The notes: generated from the sequence alone by a model not told the origin. 64,000 nt of DNA from Humulus lupulus (GCF_963169125.1 NC_084793.1:141586297-141650296); one strand, 5' to 3'. Shown: positions 35,098 to 46,103, numbered from the stretch's first letter. Made by a program: numbers and translations.

Positions 35098-35859
35098 TGA
35101 TTGGGCTTGTACATCAATGGCTATCTGCAACTTTTCTGGGGGAGCACTCCTTGACAGGCCCTTCTTGGCCTTGGTGATTGAGGCATTGTAGCACTCCCTG
35201 GCTTCCCTCTGGTTTCCCAATACGCGTCCTACCCCTACGTCTGTTGGGAATTTCATGGCCAGGTGCCATATAGAGGTGACGGCCCGAAGGTCAACTAGTA
35301 TGGGCCTTCCAATTACAGCATTGTAGGCCGAAGGACAATCAACTACTATGAAAGTAATGAGTAATGTCATGGTAGCGGGTGTTGTACCTGCTGTTATTGG
35401 AAGCTTGATTGACCCTGTTGGAGCGAGTCCCTCACCAGAGAAACCATATATTGTTTGGTTGCAGGGCTCCAAGTCCTTGGCGGACAACTTCATTCGTTCT
35501 AGTGAAGATTTATACAGGATGTTAACTGAACTTTTTGTATCGACCAGCACTCTTTTCACCATCATGTTGGCAATCTGAACATCTACGACCAGCGGATCGG
35601 AATGTGGGAATCGAACATGCTGTGCATCGCAGTTAGAGAAGGTTATTTCACCGTCCTCTGTCCGAGCCTTCTTTGATGCCTGATCCTCCACAGTCATCAT
35701 CTCGATGTCCTGGTCGTGGCGTAGGGTCCAAGCATATCGTTCCCTTGCCTTTCCACTATTTCCCGCAAGGTGTGGGCCTCCGCAGATGGTGAGTAAAGTG
35801 CCAGCCATGGTCAGGCTGTAAAGGTGGCGAGCGTTGGCACGTAGGCGCCTGCTCGTTGC
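35077..35859 (-). pseudogene. G1 aspartic protease
   Basis: It reads on from gag after a frameshift near 35860. Conserved parts are ICGGPHLAGNSGKARERYA, HVRFPHSDPLVVDVQIANM, the active-site block VLVDTKSSVNILYKSS (about 35520-35560), IYGFSGEGLAPTGSIKLP, FIVVDCPSAYNAVIGRP and SIWHLAMKFPT. The catalytic triplet should be Asp-Thr-Gly, as in G2 (LVDTGSSVNII). Here it is Asp-Thr-Lys, which should abolish cleavage of the polyprotein. It ends at the UAG at 35077-35079. Confidence 0.88.
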
Positions 35860-37414
35860 CACCTGGAGCCTCTCGTTGGGAAGTTCCCGAGGCCCGCACG
35901 TATCTCCTCAAGTGTCCTTGTTTGATAAGGAACTCAATTTCATCCTTCAGCTGGTTACACTCGTTCGTATCGTGTCCGTAGTTGTTGTGAAAATGACAAA
36001 ACTTGGTGGTATCCCTTTTTGAAATATCCTTTCGAATGGCAGCGGGCCTTTTGTAAGGAACACTGGAACTTGTGGCCTGATACACCTCTGCTCGAGACTC
36101 GACAAGGGCAGTGTAGTTGGTGAACCGTGGCTCATAACGGTTGCCCTTAGCGCGCTTGCTCTCGGAAGTAGAGGGTTCATTATGGGGCCTCTTCCCCCCA
36201 TTCTTACCGTTGCCATTCCCATTGTCGTTGCCGTTGGGTTTTGACCCATTGGTGGCTTTGGCGGGGTCTTTAGTCCCCTTATCTTTATTTGGGGTCTTTC
36301 CCTTGCTGGCCATTGCGTCCTCGAGTTTGATGTATCGATCAGCCCGATCCAAAAATTCTTGGGTAGTTTTAACCCCATGCTTCCTGAGGCTACTCCAAAG
36401 AGGCGTACGGCGCCTAACTCCTGCAGTTAGGGCCATCATTTTGCCTTCGTCTCCCACTATTTTGGCCCCAGCTGCAGCTCGCATGAAATGCTGGACATAG
36501 TCTTTCAGTGGTTCTCCTTCTTGCTGGCGTATCTCGACTAGCTGGTTTGCCTCAGTTGGGTGCACACGACCCACATAGAATTTTCCGTAAAACTCCTTTA
36601 CGAACATCTCCCAAGATTCAATACTTGTAGGAGGGAACTTAAAGAACCACTCCTGTGCAGCATCATAAAGTGTTGTAGGGAAGATCCTGCACCGAGCGTC
36701 TTCGGACACCTTCTGAATGTCCATTTGTATCTCAAATTTGTTGACATGAGATACCGGGTCACCATACCCATCAAATTTTGGAAGTGTGGGCATTTTAAAC
36801 TTACTGGGAGTCTCTGCCATAGCAATCCTTTGGACAAAAGGAGTGCCCCTTCTCCTGTCGTACTCAATGTGAGACGTTCTTCCCCTGACCAGCTGTTGAA
36901 CTGCTTGGTTCAAGGCATCTATTTGGGCCCGAACGGCTTCAGGAATTTCCGGGGCCTCTGGTGCCGGGGGAATGTACTCGTCGTGCCGTTCTCGGCAGTC
37001 GTTGAGTACATCCCTTAAGTCGTCGTCTCTCCGCCGTTGCTCGCTGGCTCCGAGCTGGCTAAAGACATTGTTTTTTCTGGGCTGCCCCCCAACATTACGT
37101 CTCTCTTGTTGGTCTTCTCTAGGTGGTGGGCTTCTACCTCCACCTCTCTCCTCGTTCCTCCGACCAGCATTCGCTCGGCCTGAGTCAGTCTCATTGTAGC
37201 CATGGCCATCTCTGAACCTCGATTGGCTATGGTGGGACCGACTGTCTCCTCGGTTGCCTCCTTGGGCTGGAACTTCCCGAGCATTAGGGGGAGGCCTGCG
37301 CTGGTCGGTAGGTCCCCGTGCATTATCATGTCGTGGGGGGCCCCTGACCGTAGAGCCTGTCTCCGAGTTCCTTCTGTTGACGCTTCCCCCTGCTCGGTGG
37401 GTGCGGCTCTTCAC
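35860..37414 (-). pseudogene. G1 gag, capsid core and zinc-knuckle region
   Basis: This is a long open stretch (552 codons to 35756, the last part overlapping protease in the wrong frame). An Arg/Gly/Asp-rich N-terminal region is followed by the retrotransposon gag domain: MPTLPKFDGYGDPVSHVNKFE, EWFFKFPPTSIESWEMFVKEF, GRVHPTEANQLVEIRQQEGE and TTQEFLDRADRYIKLEDAM. A basic Asn/Gly-rich linker and a Cys-His motif (FCHFHNNYGHDTNECNQLKDE, residues C..H..H..C) follow. The product packages element RNA. Two frameshifts (about 37330-37414 and about 35860) separate it from its N-terminus and from protease. Confidence 0.88.
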
Positions 37415-37985
37415 CCCTCGGACGTCTAGGGCTGGGGGGCTGCTGCCCGGCCTTATTTTGCCTTAGATGTGGGGGATTGCCTCGACCAGCCTGGGATGGA
37501 GGCTGCATCTCAGGGTCCCTAGGTGGGACATCATCCTAATGCATTGGTGGGTGCTCCGGCCTTTGAGGGCTTGTTGGCTGGATTGGAGGGCTAGGATTGG
37601 GACCTCTTTGAGGTGGCCCATTTGAGGGTTGATCAGGCTGCGAGGCAGGTGCAGCCTGATTCCTAGCCAATTGGAGGGCTGCTTCAAGGGCTGCCATGGC
37701 CTCCTTCTGACGACAATCCATCTCCGCCTGTCTTTCACTTAGTTCTTGGCCCTGACGCTCTATTTCTTGCAGCTGTCACGCCATGGTCTCCGCAGCACTT
37801 TCTTGACTGGCCCTCAGATTGGCCAATTCATCTTGCAATACTCCTAGAGTATTTCTCAGCATTTCGGAGTCCAGTTCCTCCTCATCAAACTCCAAGTGTG
37901 GCTCATTCTCAGCCATGTTCGGAGGAGGAGGTTGAGATGGTCCAGCGTCAGCAACCTGTCCAGTCTTCTTGGTTGTCTTTGCCAT
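37415..37985 (-). pseudogene. G1 gag N-terminal part
   Basis: The ATG at 37985 gives MAKTTKKTGQ, matched exactly by the G3 start at 62051. It continues with PHLEFDEEELDSEMLRNTLG and LQDELANLRASQESAAETMA, then a TGA (37776), the coiled-coil stretch QEIERQ..ELSERQAEMD, and a second stop at 37536 (H-stop before DDVP; G3 reads QDDVP). The rest is Pro/Gln-rich. It joins the capsid core after a frameshift near 37400. Confidence 0.8.
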
Positions 37986-38007
37986 TAGTACTTCAACCGC
38001 TTCATCT

Positions 38008-38032
38008 CAAGCTCTCAATGAAAGCACCCGAA
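38008..38032 (-). other. Primer-binding-site candidate of G1
   Basis: Read on the minus strand, the bases after the 5' LTR are TTCGGGTGCTTTCATTGAGAG. G2 has TTTTGGTGCTTTCATTGTGAG and G3 has TTCTGGTGCTTTCATTAAGAG at the same place. A TGG start two to three bases after the LTR fits a tRNA primer site (GGG in this copy), but I do not recognise a tRNA with the matching 3' end. Confidence 0.5.
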
Positions 38033-38636
38033 TGTTAACCCTTGTTTTGGCCAACTGACACGGAGTCAAATGCTTGATGTGATAGAAGGTATTGAAATAG
38101 ATCTAATGGAAAGAACAGTAAACGACACAACAAATTATAGTGGTTCGGCCCCACAAATTGGTAATGACCTACGTCCACTTAAGCTATTATTGATATTGAT
38201 TCTCAAAGGAGTGATCAAAGAACTAGGGTTCTCCGAGTTTCACAAGCCTTAGAGGGATAAACAATACAATCAGAAGATAATAGCAATAATTCTCTTGTAA
38301 AGCATAAACTCAAATCAGCCAAAAGGTAAAAGTCCCTCCCTTGAGCTATTTCTTCTCTATTTATAGGCTCAAGGAGGATTACATAAATTTGTTACAGATA
38401 TTCTTTCCTAAATAATCGGATACTCAGGAATTATGGGAGATAATCTCGGATATGATTACAATTGCATAAGATCTTCTCAAAATATACGAAGTATACGACC
38501 AAGCTAGTCGTATATAAAATCCAAATGTTATGTCAGGGGAATCTTCCTGGTCGATAGTCGAACAAAACCTTTGCCAGGTGTCAGACACGTGTTAAAAATG
38601 TCTGCCACGTCATCCACGCCTATTTTTTGGATAACA
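38033..38636 (-). repeat. 5' LTR of G1
   Basis: On the minus strand it starts TGTTATCCAAAAAATAGGCG and ends AAGGGTTAACA. Near its start are ACGT-core boxes (GACGTGGCAGA, ACACGTGTC). A TATA box is at 38358-38365. Confidence 0.95.
38358..38365 (-). promoter_or_regulatory. TATA box in G1 5' LTR
   Basis: TATAAATA in the context GAGCCTATAAATAGAGAAG on the minus strand. The same context occurs in G3 (59417-59424) and a close variant in G2 (53575-53582). It is the expected core promoter of element RNA. Confidence 0.75.
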
Positions 38637-38884
38637 CATATTATATATAAAACACAAAACTAAAATAATAGAAAACAGAAAACAAAATAAAAACAGATTA
38701 TAAAATTAAATAAAAATTAAAAACAATCAACAAATAAATAATAAAAAAACACAAAAAACATATATAAATATATTTACATTTATACAATATATACCTATAT
38801 ATATGTATGGTGGTGGCGTCGGTGGAGGCGCAGTGTAGGTGTAGTCGGTGGTAGAGGCACGGTGGAGGTGCCGACGTCGGATCC

Positions 38885-38923
<39 letters not shown>

Positions 38924-39418
38924 AGGTAATGGGGGTTTTGGTTTGGAAGGTCGAATGATGGGGATTATGGCTTTGATTTGAAGCTTGGGGGTTGGGAATG
39001 GCGATTTCCGACGGAGAAATCGCAGTACGCGGTGGAGAAAAAATAGTTTTTTCGAAATGGAAAAATAAGGAAGACGGGCTTGGGGGATGCTGTATATAGG
39101 ACTATCAGCGACGACATATGCTAATAGTCGGCGCTAATGTTTTTTTAATGACATGTCAACTATTAGCGGCGACACATGTCGCCGTCGCTAATAATCATAT
39201 ATAATTCAGGTTGGTGGGAAATTTCCCACATTTTTTTCAAGGTATTTTGAATTTATTAGCAGCGTCACTTGTCGCCACTAATATTAAAAATGTCACCGCT
39301 AATAATATTGTTAATTAAAAAAAATTTGAGATGATATCAGTGGTGAACATGTTTTGTCGCTGCTAATAATAGTATTATTAGTAACGATTTCTCGTCACCG
39401 ATCATTTTTGTTGTAGTG
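38637..39418. mobile_element. CACTA-2 right part
   Basis: This is host sequence of the G1 insertion, restarting with the TSD CATAT. It contains a GA dinucleotide run at 38888-38922, no supported ORF, and from about 39105 inverted ATTAGCGGCGAC-type subterminal repeats up to the GTAGTG terminus at 39413-39418. Confidence 0.8.
38888..38922. repeat. GA microsatellite
   Basis: An uninterrupted GA repeat of 35 bp inside CACTA-2. Confidence 0.98.
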
Positions 39419-40729
39419 AGGCTTAAAACCATTAGAATTAGTGCAAGACCTAACTCCATGAAAAATATGACATTAGGAAAGATGCTTTTGTCTCTATTAT
39501 CATATAGTGAAGTGTGTATTCTTTAATAATATCTTATATAAAAGACAAAATTAGTACTTGAAACTAATACAAGTAGACTGGTTCAAGGTCAAACAACTAC
39601 CTAGGAATTATATCCAAATGTATAGAAAATAACTAAGGGCACAGTTCTATAGCCAATAGTACGTAATAATGAATAGAGAATACATATACATCCAAAGCCA
39701 GTGAAGTTCCTGTTTATATTATATAAAGAGTACACTGAAAGAGAATCTTTGCCTTGAAATTTTTAAAGAAAAATTTAGAATAGAGAAAAGGGAGGGATGA
39801 GGTTCTTTTAAGGCATCAAGACCTAGAAGAAGAGAAAGGCATGAAAGTTTTGATGTTTCCAAAGGGATTAGAGAAGGATTGGTAATGGTAATATTAGTCA
39901 ATGCCAATGATACGAGAAAAAGGCATCCATCCACTACTTCTGAGCTATGGCTCTTCTTTTGTTAAGCTTGCCTGTTTTTCAAGAGACATTATATAAATAT
40001 ATATATACAAAATATATACATTTATAATACACATGCCACGTGGAATCAATTCGTTCGTGGCATCAAACTTGAAGATGAATTGTGAATGTGGTATCTTTAC
40101 ACTTTTGTGTATTGTATGGGCATTCTCGTATCTTTACAACACCCAATTCTCGTTATGAGAGGGTTAAAGTTGGTGTTACAAGCCAATAATTTAATATTTC
40201 CCTTTGATCCAAGAAAGAAAAAATAGGTGGACATAAGATAATGTTTTTTTTCGGTATATATGGCTTTTTAAATCTGGAAAATAAGAATTAAAATATTTCA
40301 AATGTGGATATTTTTAATTACTACATAAATTAAATTTCCAGAAAACTCTAATATTTTTTCTCTCTCCCCCTCACTCTCTTCATATGTCGTTTTCCACACT
40401 CTCTCTTTCTCTTCAAAACATGTCAATCTTGCTCTGTGGCAGCTTTTCATGAATGCTTCTCCAACTTCGGGGACACCGAAGAAATTCTTGGCTCACTGCA
40501 GGAGATGCACTAGCGCTGATAGTGAGTTGTTCAAGTTCTAAATGAGTGATGTTCAGGGATGGATTGTCTTTTCAAATAAAGAACCTCTATCCGCTACTCC
40601 TAACTTCTTCCTTTCTTATTTATTGTATTTTGTTTTTATTCTGTTCATAAACAAGCCTCACGTTGACTAATTTTCAAAAGGTAACCTACTCAATGTGAAT
40701 ATATATAGCATTTCTGCATTAGTATTATA
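39419..40729. other. AT-rich spacer, no gene recognised
   Basis: No ORF with recognisable domains, no element ends. It includes a CT-rich patch near 40360-40415. Confidence 0.55.
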
Positions 40730-40942
40730 TATGATAATTATCCAAAGACACGGTCTATAGAACTTAAAGGAGATAGCAAAAAGATAATGAGAGAAAAAGA
40801 GAGGCTAGAGTATATTACAAAAGGAGAGCAAAAAGCTTTAGGTTACAAAACTAATTAGCAAAACCTTTTATAAAAGGCAAAACATAGTGAAATAGCATTA
40901 ATTAAGAAAAGACTAAAATACCCTCAAATAATAACTCTAAGA
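40730..40942 (-). repeat. Probable 3' LTR remnant of copia D
   Basis: On the minus strand the RNase H gene ends, followed by a polypurine tract (TTTGAGAGAGGG, 40943-40954) and then TCTTAGAGTTATTATTTGAGG, which would be a TGTTAGAG-type start with one change. A TTATAAAAGG box occurs about 80 bp in. I could not define the far end, so 40730 is approximate. Confidence 0.45.
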
Positions 40943-43053
40943 CCCTCTCTCAAACTCACAATGCGACAACAATAAGCATCGAGAGTTTGCCTACTGAAAA
41001 CTGAAAACGAGAAATAGAATGTGACTTAGTAAAGAAGTCACCAATCTGTAAAGAAGAATGAACAAAAGGCAAAGTGATAGTGACAAGCTTCAAGTGGTGA
41101 CGAGTGAAATGACAATCAATCTCAATGTACTTGGTGCGTTCGTGAAAAACTGAGTTGTGAGCAATTTTGATGGCCCTCTTATTGTCACAAAGTGGGTTGA
41201 GAATGACATACACTCATATCTGCAAGCAACCATCTTAACTAAGCAACTTCCTTAGTAGTAGATGACATAGCGCGATACTATGCTTTAGTGGAAGATTGGG
41301 AGACAACTGTTTGTTTCTTACTTTTCCAATAGATAAAAGAATCACCCAAAAAGATGCAGAAACCAGTAACAGACTCTCGATCTATGGGATCACGACCATG
41401 ATCAGCTTCAGAGTATGCACACAGCTCCAAGGAAGAAGTGGAGGTAAACAAAAAGCGTTGAAAGATAGTACCACAAAGATACCTCAAAATGTGAAGAACA
41501 ATTGCACAGTTAACAGTGGTCTGAGACGGCCCATAAAGCACTTGATTGTAAGCCTACTTGGGTAATGAGCATTAGGAGAGGCAACAAATTGACTATAACA
41601 ATGTGAGCAACAAATTGACAAATTGACTAACAATCTGAAATGTCAGGGCGAGTGATAATGAGATAAACCAAACTACCAACAATAGTGTGATACAAAGTAG
41701 GATCATGCAAGGGAGTGCCATCAGACGGAGAATACTGAACATTGAGCTCAGAAGGTTAGGCAATCACTTTTGTATCTATAAGACGAGCATGCTCAATGAT
41801 GTCAATTGTATTTTGACTGAGAAAGAAGGTAGCCTTTTGGGGAGAAGGGAACATCAATACCTAGAAAATACCGAAGAGGACCCAAATCCTTCATCTCAAA
41901 CTGAGAAGCTAATTGAGACTTTAACAATGCAATTCCATCGAAATCATCACCAGTGATGATCACATCATCAATATATAAGAAAAGGAGAATACGGCCTGCA
42001 TCAGTACACTTAACAAATAGAGTTGAGTCATGATCACTAGAAAGATCAAAACCCAAGAGAAGCAATAACATTGGAGAACTTCTCAAACTATGCTCAAGGA
42101 GCCTGTTTGAGACCATAAAGAGCTTTTTTAAGCTTACAAACTTCTCCATTATTGTGAGGGACATCTGAAGGAGGAACCATATCGAATTGTTCATGTAAAT
42201 CACCATTCAAGAAAGCATTCTTAAAATCCATATGAGATATATTCCATTGACGAAAAGTTGCTACTACAATAAGAGTATGAATAGTAGTCATTTTTGCAAA
42301 AGGAGCAAAAGTTTCCTCAAAATCCATACTATATTGTTGATAAAATCCCTTAGCCACCAATCTAGCTTTGTAGCGTTCAATAGACCCATCAGACTTGGTC
42401 TTGATTTTATAGACCCAACGAGAATCGATTGTATGTTTACCAAGAGGTAAAAATACTGAATCTCAAGTATCTGTCTTGTGCAAAGCTAAGAGTTTCTCAT
42501 TCATAGCATGCTGCCAAAGAGGGTTAGTAATTGCGTCTTTATAGAATAAAGGATCAGAGAGACAATGAATAGACGCTAAAAATGAAGTGAAAGGAGTAGA
42601 ATAAGACGAATAAACAAAATGTGGTAATTTGATAGACTTATAAGTGCATTGAGGATAACGAGGAGGACCCACAATATCAGAAGGATCTTGAACAACTGTA
42701 GGCAAAGGTGTATCAAAAATGTCAGGTTGCGAAGTACTTGTATCAATAGCTCGAGATCTGCGAGAGTAATGAAGAGGAAAGAGACTATAGGAGCAGGATA
42801 AGAGGTACTTTTATGCTTAGAGAAAGGATCAATGTGAATAAGATCTGATTTGGTCAAGTTGTGAGTAATACCAAGAATAGAAAAGAAAGGTATATGCTCA
42901 AGAAAAACAACATGATGAAATACATATAATGAAAAGTTGGATCAAAACAAGAGTATCTTTTTTCACCATCACCATAACCAAGGAACACACAAAGTGCAGA
43001 GTGTGATGACAGTTTTATATGCTCTACATTAGGACGAAAGAAAAAACACATAG
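40943..43053 (-). pseudogene. Copia D pol fragment (integrase C-terminus, RT, RNase H)
   Basis: On the minus strand, in order: integrase C-terminal block HSALCVFLGYGDGEKRYSCFD (about 42940-43000); a linker with NLTKSDLIHIDPFSKHKST-like sequence in a shifted frame; RT from 42360 ([46 protein letters not shown]); the catalytic [14 protein letters not shown] (about 41980, YIDD); [16 protein letters not shown]; then RNase H blocks VNCAIVLHILRYLCGT, SLELCAYSEADHGRDP, KKQTVVSQSSTKA and HERTKYIEIDCHFTRHH. It is heavily broken by stops and frameshifts. Copia A is inserted in the integrase C-terminus at 43054, so gag, protease and the integrase core lie right of the window. The family differs from copia A/B and looks Ale-like (tentative). 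Confidence 0.85.
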
Positions 43054-44995
43054 TGTTAGGAATACATTTTACAGGATCATAAATATTTTCATGTATGTTT
43101 CATATATTAAACAAATTAACATATAAAACAACATAGAAACATGTTTTTAATGAATTTCATAAAATAAATCAAATAAGAGAGTTTAAGAATCTTACTTTTA
43201 CACAACGGATATTGAGACTCTTTCCTTCACTCTCTCTAACTCGTGTTCCTTTCTATCGCACAGTAATGATAAGAGAGTGAACTGGATCTTCAAACTACAT
43301 AGTCTTCCACAATTACCTTTGATCACCTAGACTAGGGTTGGAAATTCTCAACACATGAGATGGAAAAATTATGGAGAAGAAGAGTGTAGTGATGGGCGGC
43401 CACAATAGGTCTCTTTTGAGTCTAGGTTTTTGCTTAATCACGTTTTTTTTAAATCCTAAACTTAAGTACCTATTTATAGCAATATTTTAGGATTAATTCA
43501 ATTTAATTAACTGATTAAAATAATAGCTTAAAAAATCATATATGGATGAATACTAGATATTTTGTCAAGTCTTGAGATTTTTCCATTTTTAAACTCAAAG
43601 CATAAAATCTTTAAATTTAAATACTATTATTTTCTATAATTATATAATAAAACAAAACAATAAATATAATATAATATATACTATAAACTGATTTATAATG
43701 AAATCTTATAAAGTTTATTAAAACTTTATATACATATATATAATTATAATTATATTTAAAAATACTAATTAATTAAATCATTTATTCAAATTAACTAATT
43801 ATAATTTGAACCTTGATTTAATAATATTTATCAATTTGACACTAATTTGTCATAATTACTAAATTTTCCCAAATTTCTCTTTTATTCTCTAAATTCCACA
43901 TTTTAGTAAAATTGTTCAAAATTGACACAAAACAATTTTGACAATCCTGATTGATAATTAAATTAATTAATCGAGACTATCTAGATGATTTAATAAAAAA
44001 CATTGTGGGGATCATGGACCCATGAATTCAAGCTCCAATAAGTTACCGTAAAATTATTATCGAATAATTTCACTACCTTAATAATTCATACTGACTCCAC
44101 TAAAGACTCGGAATTTCACTCTTGAACTTATAGAACACTTTACACTTAAAGTAAATACGTTATCCATTGTTACAACCATAATTTGTCATTAAATCCTCTA
44201 TAGATGTTTTACAACTGATTCGGGTACAAATTATTGTTTTACCCCTCATTGTATTTTATCCTTAAATACCACTAAGTTCATTGTAAATGATATTTTCGCA
44301 AACTTTAATCACAGAAATGAGTACTCAATTATTTAACTTGTTGAACCAAATCATCATTTCACTTCTTGCTAGAAGCTATAGATGTTCATATCTATGATTA
44401 ACACTCCCACTCAATTATACTACCAAGTCCCCAAGATGTATGTATGGGCTAGTCCGTAGGGAAAGCTGGTAACAAACAAATCAAAGGACTTGAATAATAC
44501 AATCAGTTCGAATACTAACCACTCAAAATTGAGATTGAATTGACCTATGCTCAACTTTATGATAGGACTTATATTAGATAATAACCATACATTTACTTAT
44601 CTATCTAAAGTCAATATCGGTCCAATTCGATGTAACAAATACATCTGATCTTATCTACTTTTCTAATGTTCTAGAAAGAACATAATACTACAATGTATAA
44701 GTGGATCATATCATAGATTGACAAGTCAGTGTAAATCCTATGCACTGACTAATCTTAGGACTAACTTATTTTTGAACATATAATCATATTTATATTCCAC
44801 TGTGATTACGTCACTATAAATATGATTAACTATATGGTCAGGATTTAATAGAAGTTTATATTAAACAAATAATCATGAAAATAAAACATGTGAGCAAAGT
44901 GATTGAGCAATTCAAAAATGATTTCTATTCTTTTATTGATAATAAAATGAGATTACAAAGAAATTGGGTTTTAATTAGGACATAAAACCCCAACA
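43054..44995 (-). repeat. 3' LTR of copia A (1,942 bp)
   Basis: On the minus strand it starts TGTTGGGGTTTTATGTCC after the polypurine tract GCAAGTGGGAGTT and ends ATTCCTAACA next to copia D sequence. The TTCCTAACA end is shared with the copia B LTR. It contains no coding sequence. Confidence 0.87.
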
Positions 44996-46103
44996 AACTC
45001 CCACTTGCACTAGTTGAAACTAATGCCTTGATTCTACTAATCCAATTTCCTTGATAAGCTTATCAAATTTAGCTTCTAACAGTGTCTTCGTAAACGAATC
45101 TGCAAGATTGTCTTCAGATGCAATCTTCATAACCTTCACATCTCCTCTGCCCACATATTATCAAATTATGTCATAGTTCATTTCTATATGCTTACTCCTC
45201 TTGTGATTTCGAGGTTCTTTCGAGTTGGCTATTGCTTCTGTGTTGTCACAAAACAACATGAGCAGTTTATCCATATCTAGAATAACACCAAAGTCTAAAT
45301 ATAATATCTTTAGCTAGACTATTTCCTTAGCTGCTTTAGATGCAGCTATGTACTCAGCCTCCATGGTGGAATCCGAGGTTGCAGATTATTTTACGCTTCT
45401 CCATATCAAAGATCCACCCCGAAGACTAAACATCACTCCAGAAGTAGACTTCCTATCATCGACATCAGTGGAAATATGAATCAGTGTAGCCTACGTGGTT
45501 CAGAATACCACCATTGTAGACTAACATATAATCCATAGTCCGTCTTAAATACTTAAGAATATGCTTAACTGATATCCATTGTTTCAGTCCTAGGTTTGAC
45601 TGATACTTGCTCACTACTCCCACTGCATAGTAGATATCTGATCTAGTACACAACATAGCATACATTAGACTTCCAAATGCAGATGTGTAAGGAACTTTTC
45701 TCATTGCATCTTCCTCTTCAGGTTTTAGGGGAGACTGCTTCTTTGAAAGATGAATTCCATGGCGGGACAGTAGACGTCCTTTCTTGGAATTTGTCATTAA
45801 GAAACGTTCAAGCACTTTATCAATGTAAGCTTCTTGAGAAAAAGCTAAGAGTTTGTTCTTTTTATCCCTAATGATCTGGATACCTAGAACATAACTCGTT
45901 TCACCCAAATCCTTCATCTGGAATAGAGTGCTCAACCAATTCTTCACATCTGATAATTTCTTAACATTGTTTCCAATGAGTAAGATATCATCTACATAAA
46001 GAACCAGGAATAACACTATTTGATTTTCCCTTAGTTGGTAAACACAAGGTTCATCAATATTTTGTTCAAAGCCATAGGTTTTGATTATCTCATCAAACCT
46101 AAG
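44996..46103 (-). pseudogene. Copia A RT (C-terminal part) and RNase H
   Basis: The coding sequence resumes after G2 with LRFDEIIKTYGFEQNIDEPC at 46103, then VLYVDDILLIGNN (about 45975-46010, YVDD intact), QMKDLGETSYVLGIQI, AFSQEAYIDKVLERF, PYTSAFGSLMYAMLCTRSD, QWISVKHILKYLRRTMDYM and TDSYFH with a stop at 45465. RNase H then continues in decayed form to the block NTEAIANSKEPRNHKRSKH (about 45190-45250) and the end near 45020. The first five bases (46099-46103) are the CTAAG target duplication of G2. Removing G2 joins this frame directly to 54730. Confidence 0.88.

Larger units (their letters stand above)
27003..38636 (-). mobile_element. Complete Ty3/gypsy LTR retrotransposon G1 (Tat-like), 11.6 kb
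   Basis: Two 604-bp LTRs (27003-27606 and 38033-38636) are flanked by a perfect TSD CATAT (26998-27002 and 38637-38641). By eye the LTRs differ at 7 positions (about 98.8% identity), so the insertion is young. Internal order on the minus strand is gag, protease, RT, RNase H, second (archaeal-type-like) RNase H and integrase. The space between integrase and 3' LTR carries a gene on the opposite strand. Dual RNase H plus an antisense 3' ORF are known features of the plant Tat lineage. Coding frames contain stops and three frameshifts, so this copy is structurally complete but not autonomous. Confidence 0.93.
24670..39418 (-). mobile_element. CACTA transposon derivative (CACTA-2) split by gypsy G1
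   Basis: The left end is CACTACAACAAATATATTC (24670) and the right end is ATTTTTGTTGTAGTG (39418), which are inverted copies of a CACTACAAC terminus. Both ends are followed inward by arrays of ATTAGCGGCGAC-type subterminal repeats. The 3-bp flanks are AGA (left) and AGG (right), matching at two of three positions. Without G1 and its TSD the element is about 3.1 kb. It carries only a decayed TNPA-like gene on the minus strand and no TNP2, so it is a non-autonomous deletion derivative. Its ends differ from CACTA-1, so it is a different family. Confidence 0.82.

Noticed and set aside
36141..37466. Several plus-strand ORFs of 70-152 codons inside G1
   Set aside because: They are shadows of the gag gene on the minus strand.
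43054..44995. Possible host gene or RNA gene inside the copia A 3' LTR
   Set aside because: No ORF of note and no tRNA-like fold; the block is bounded by LTR ends and the polypurine tract.
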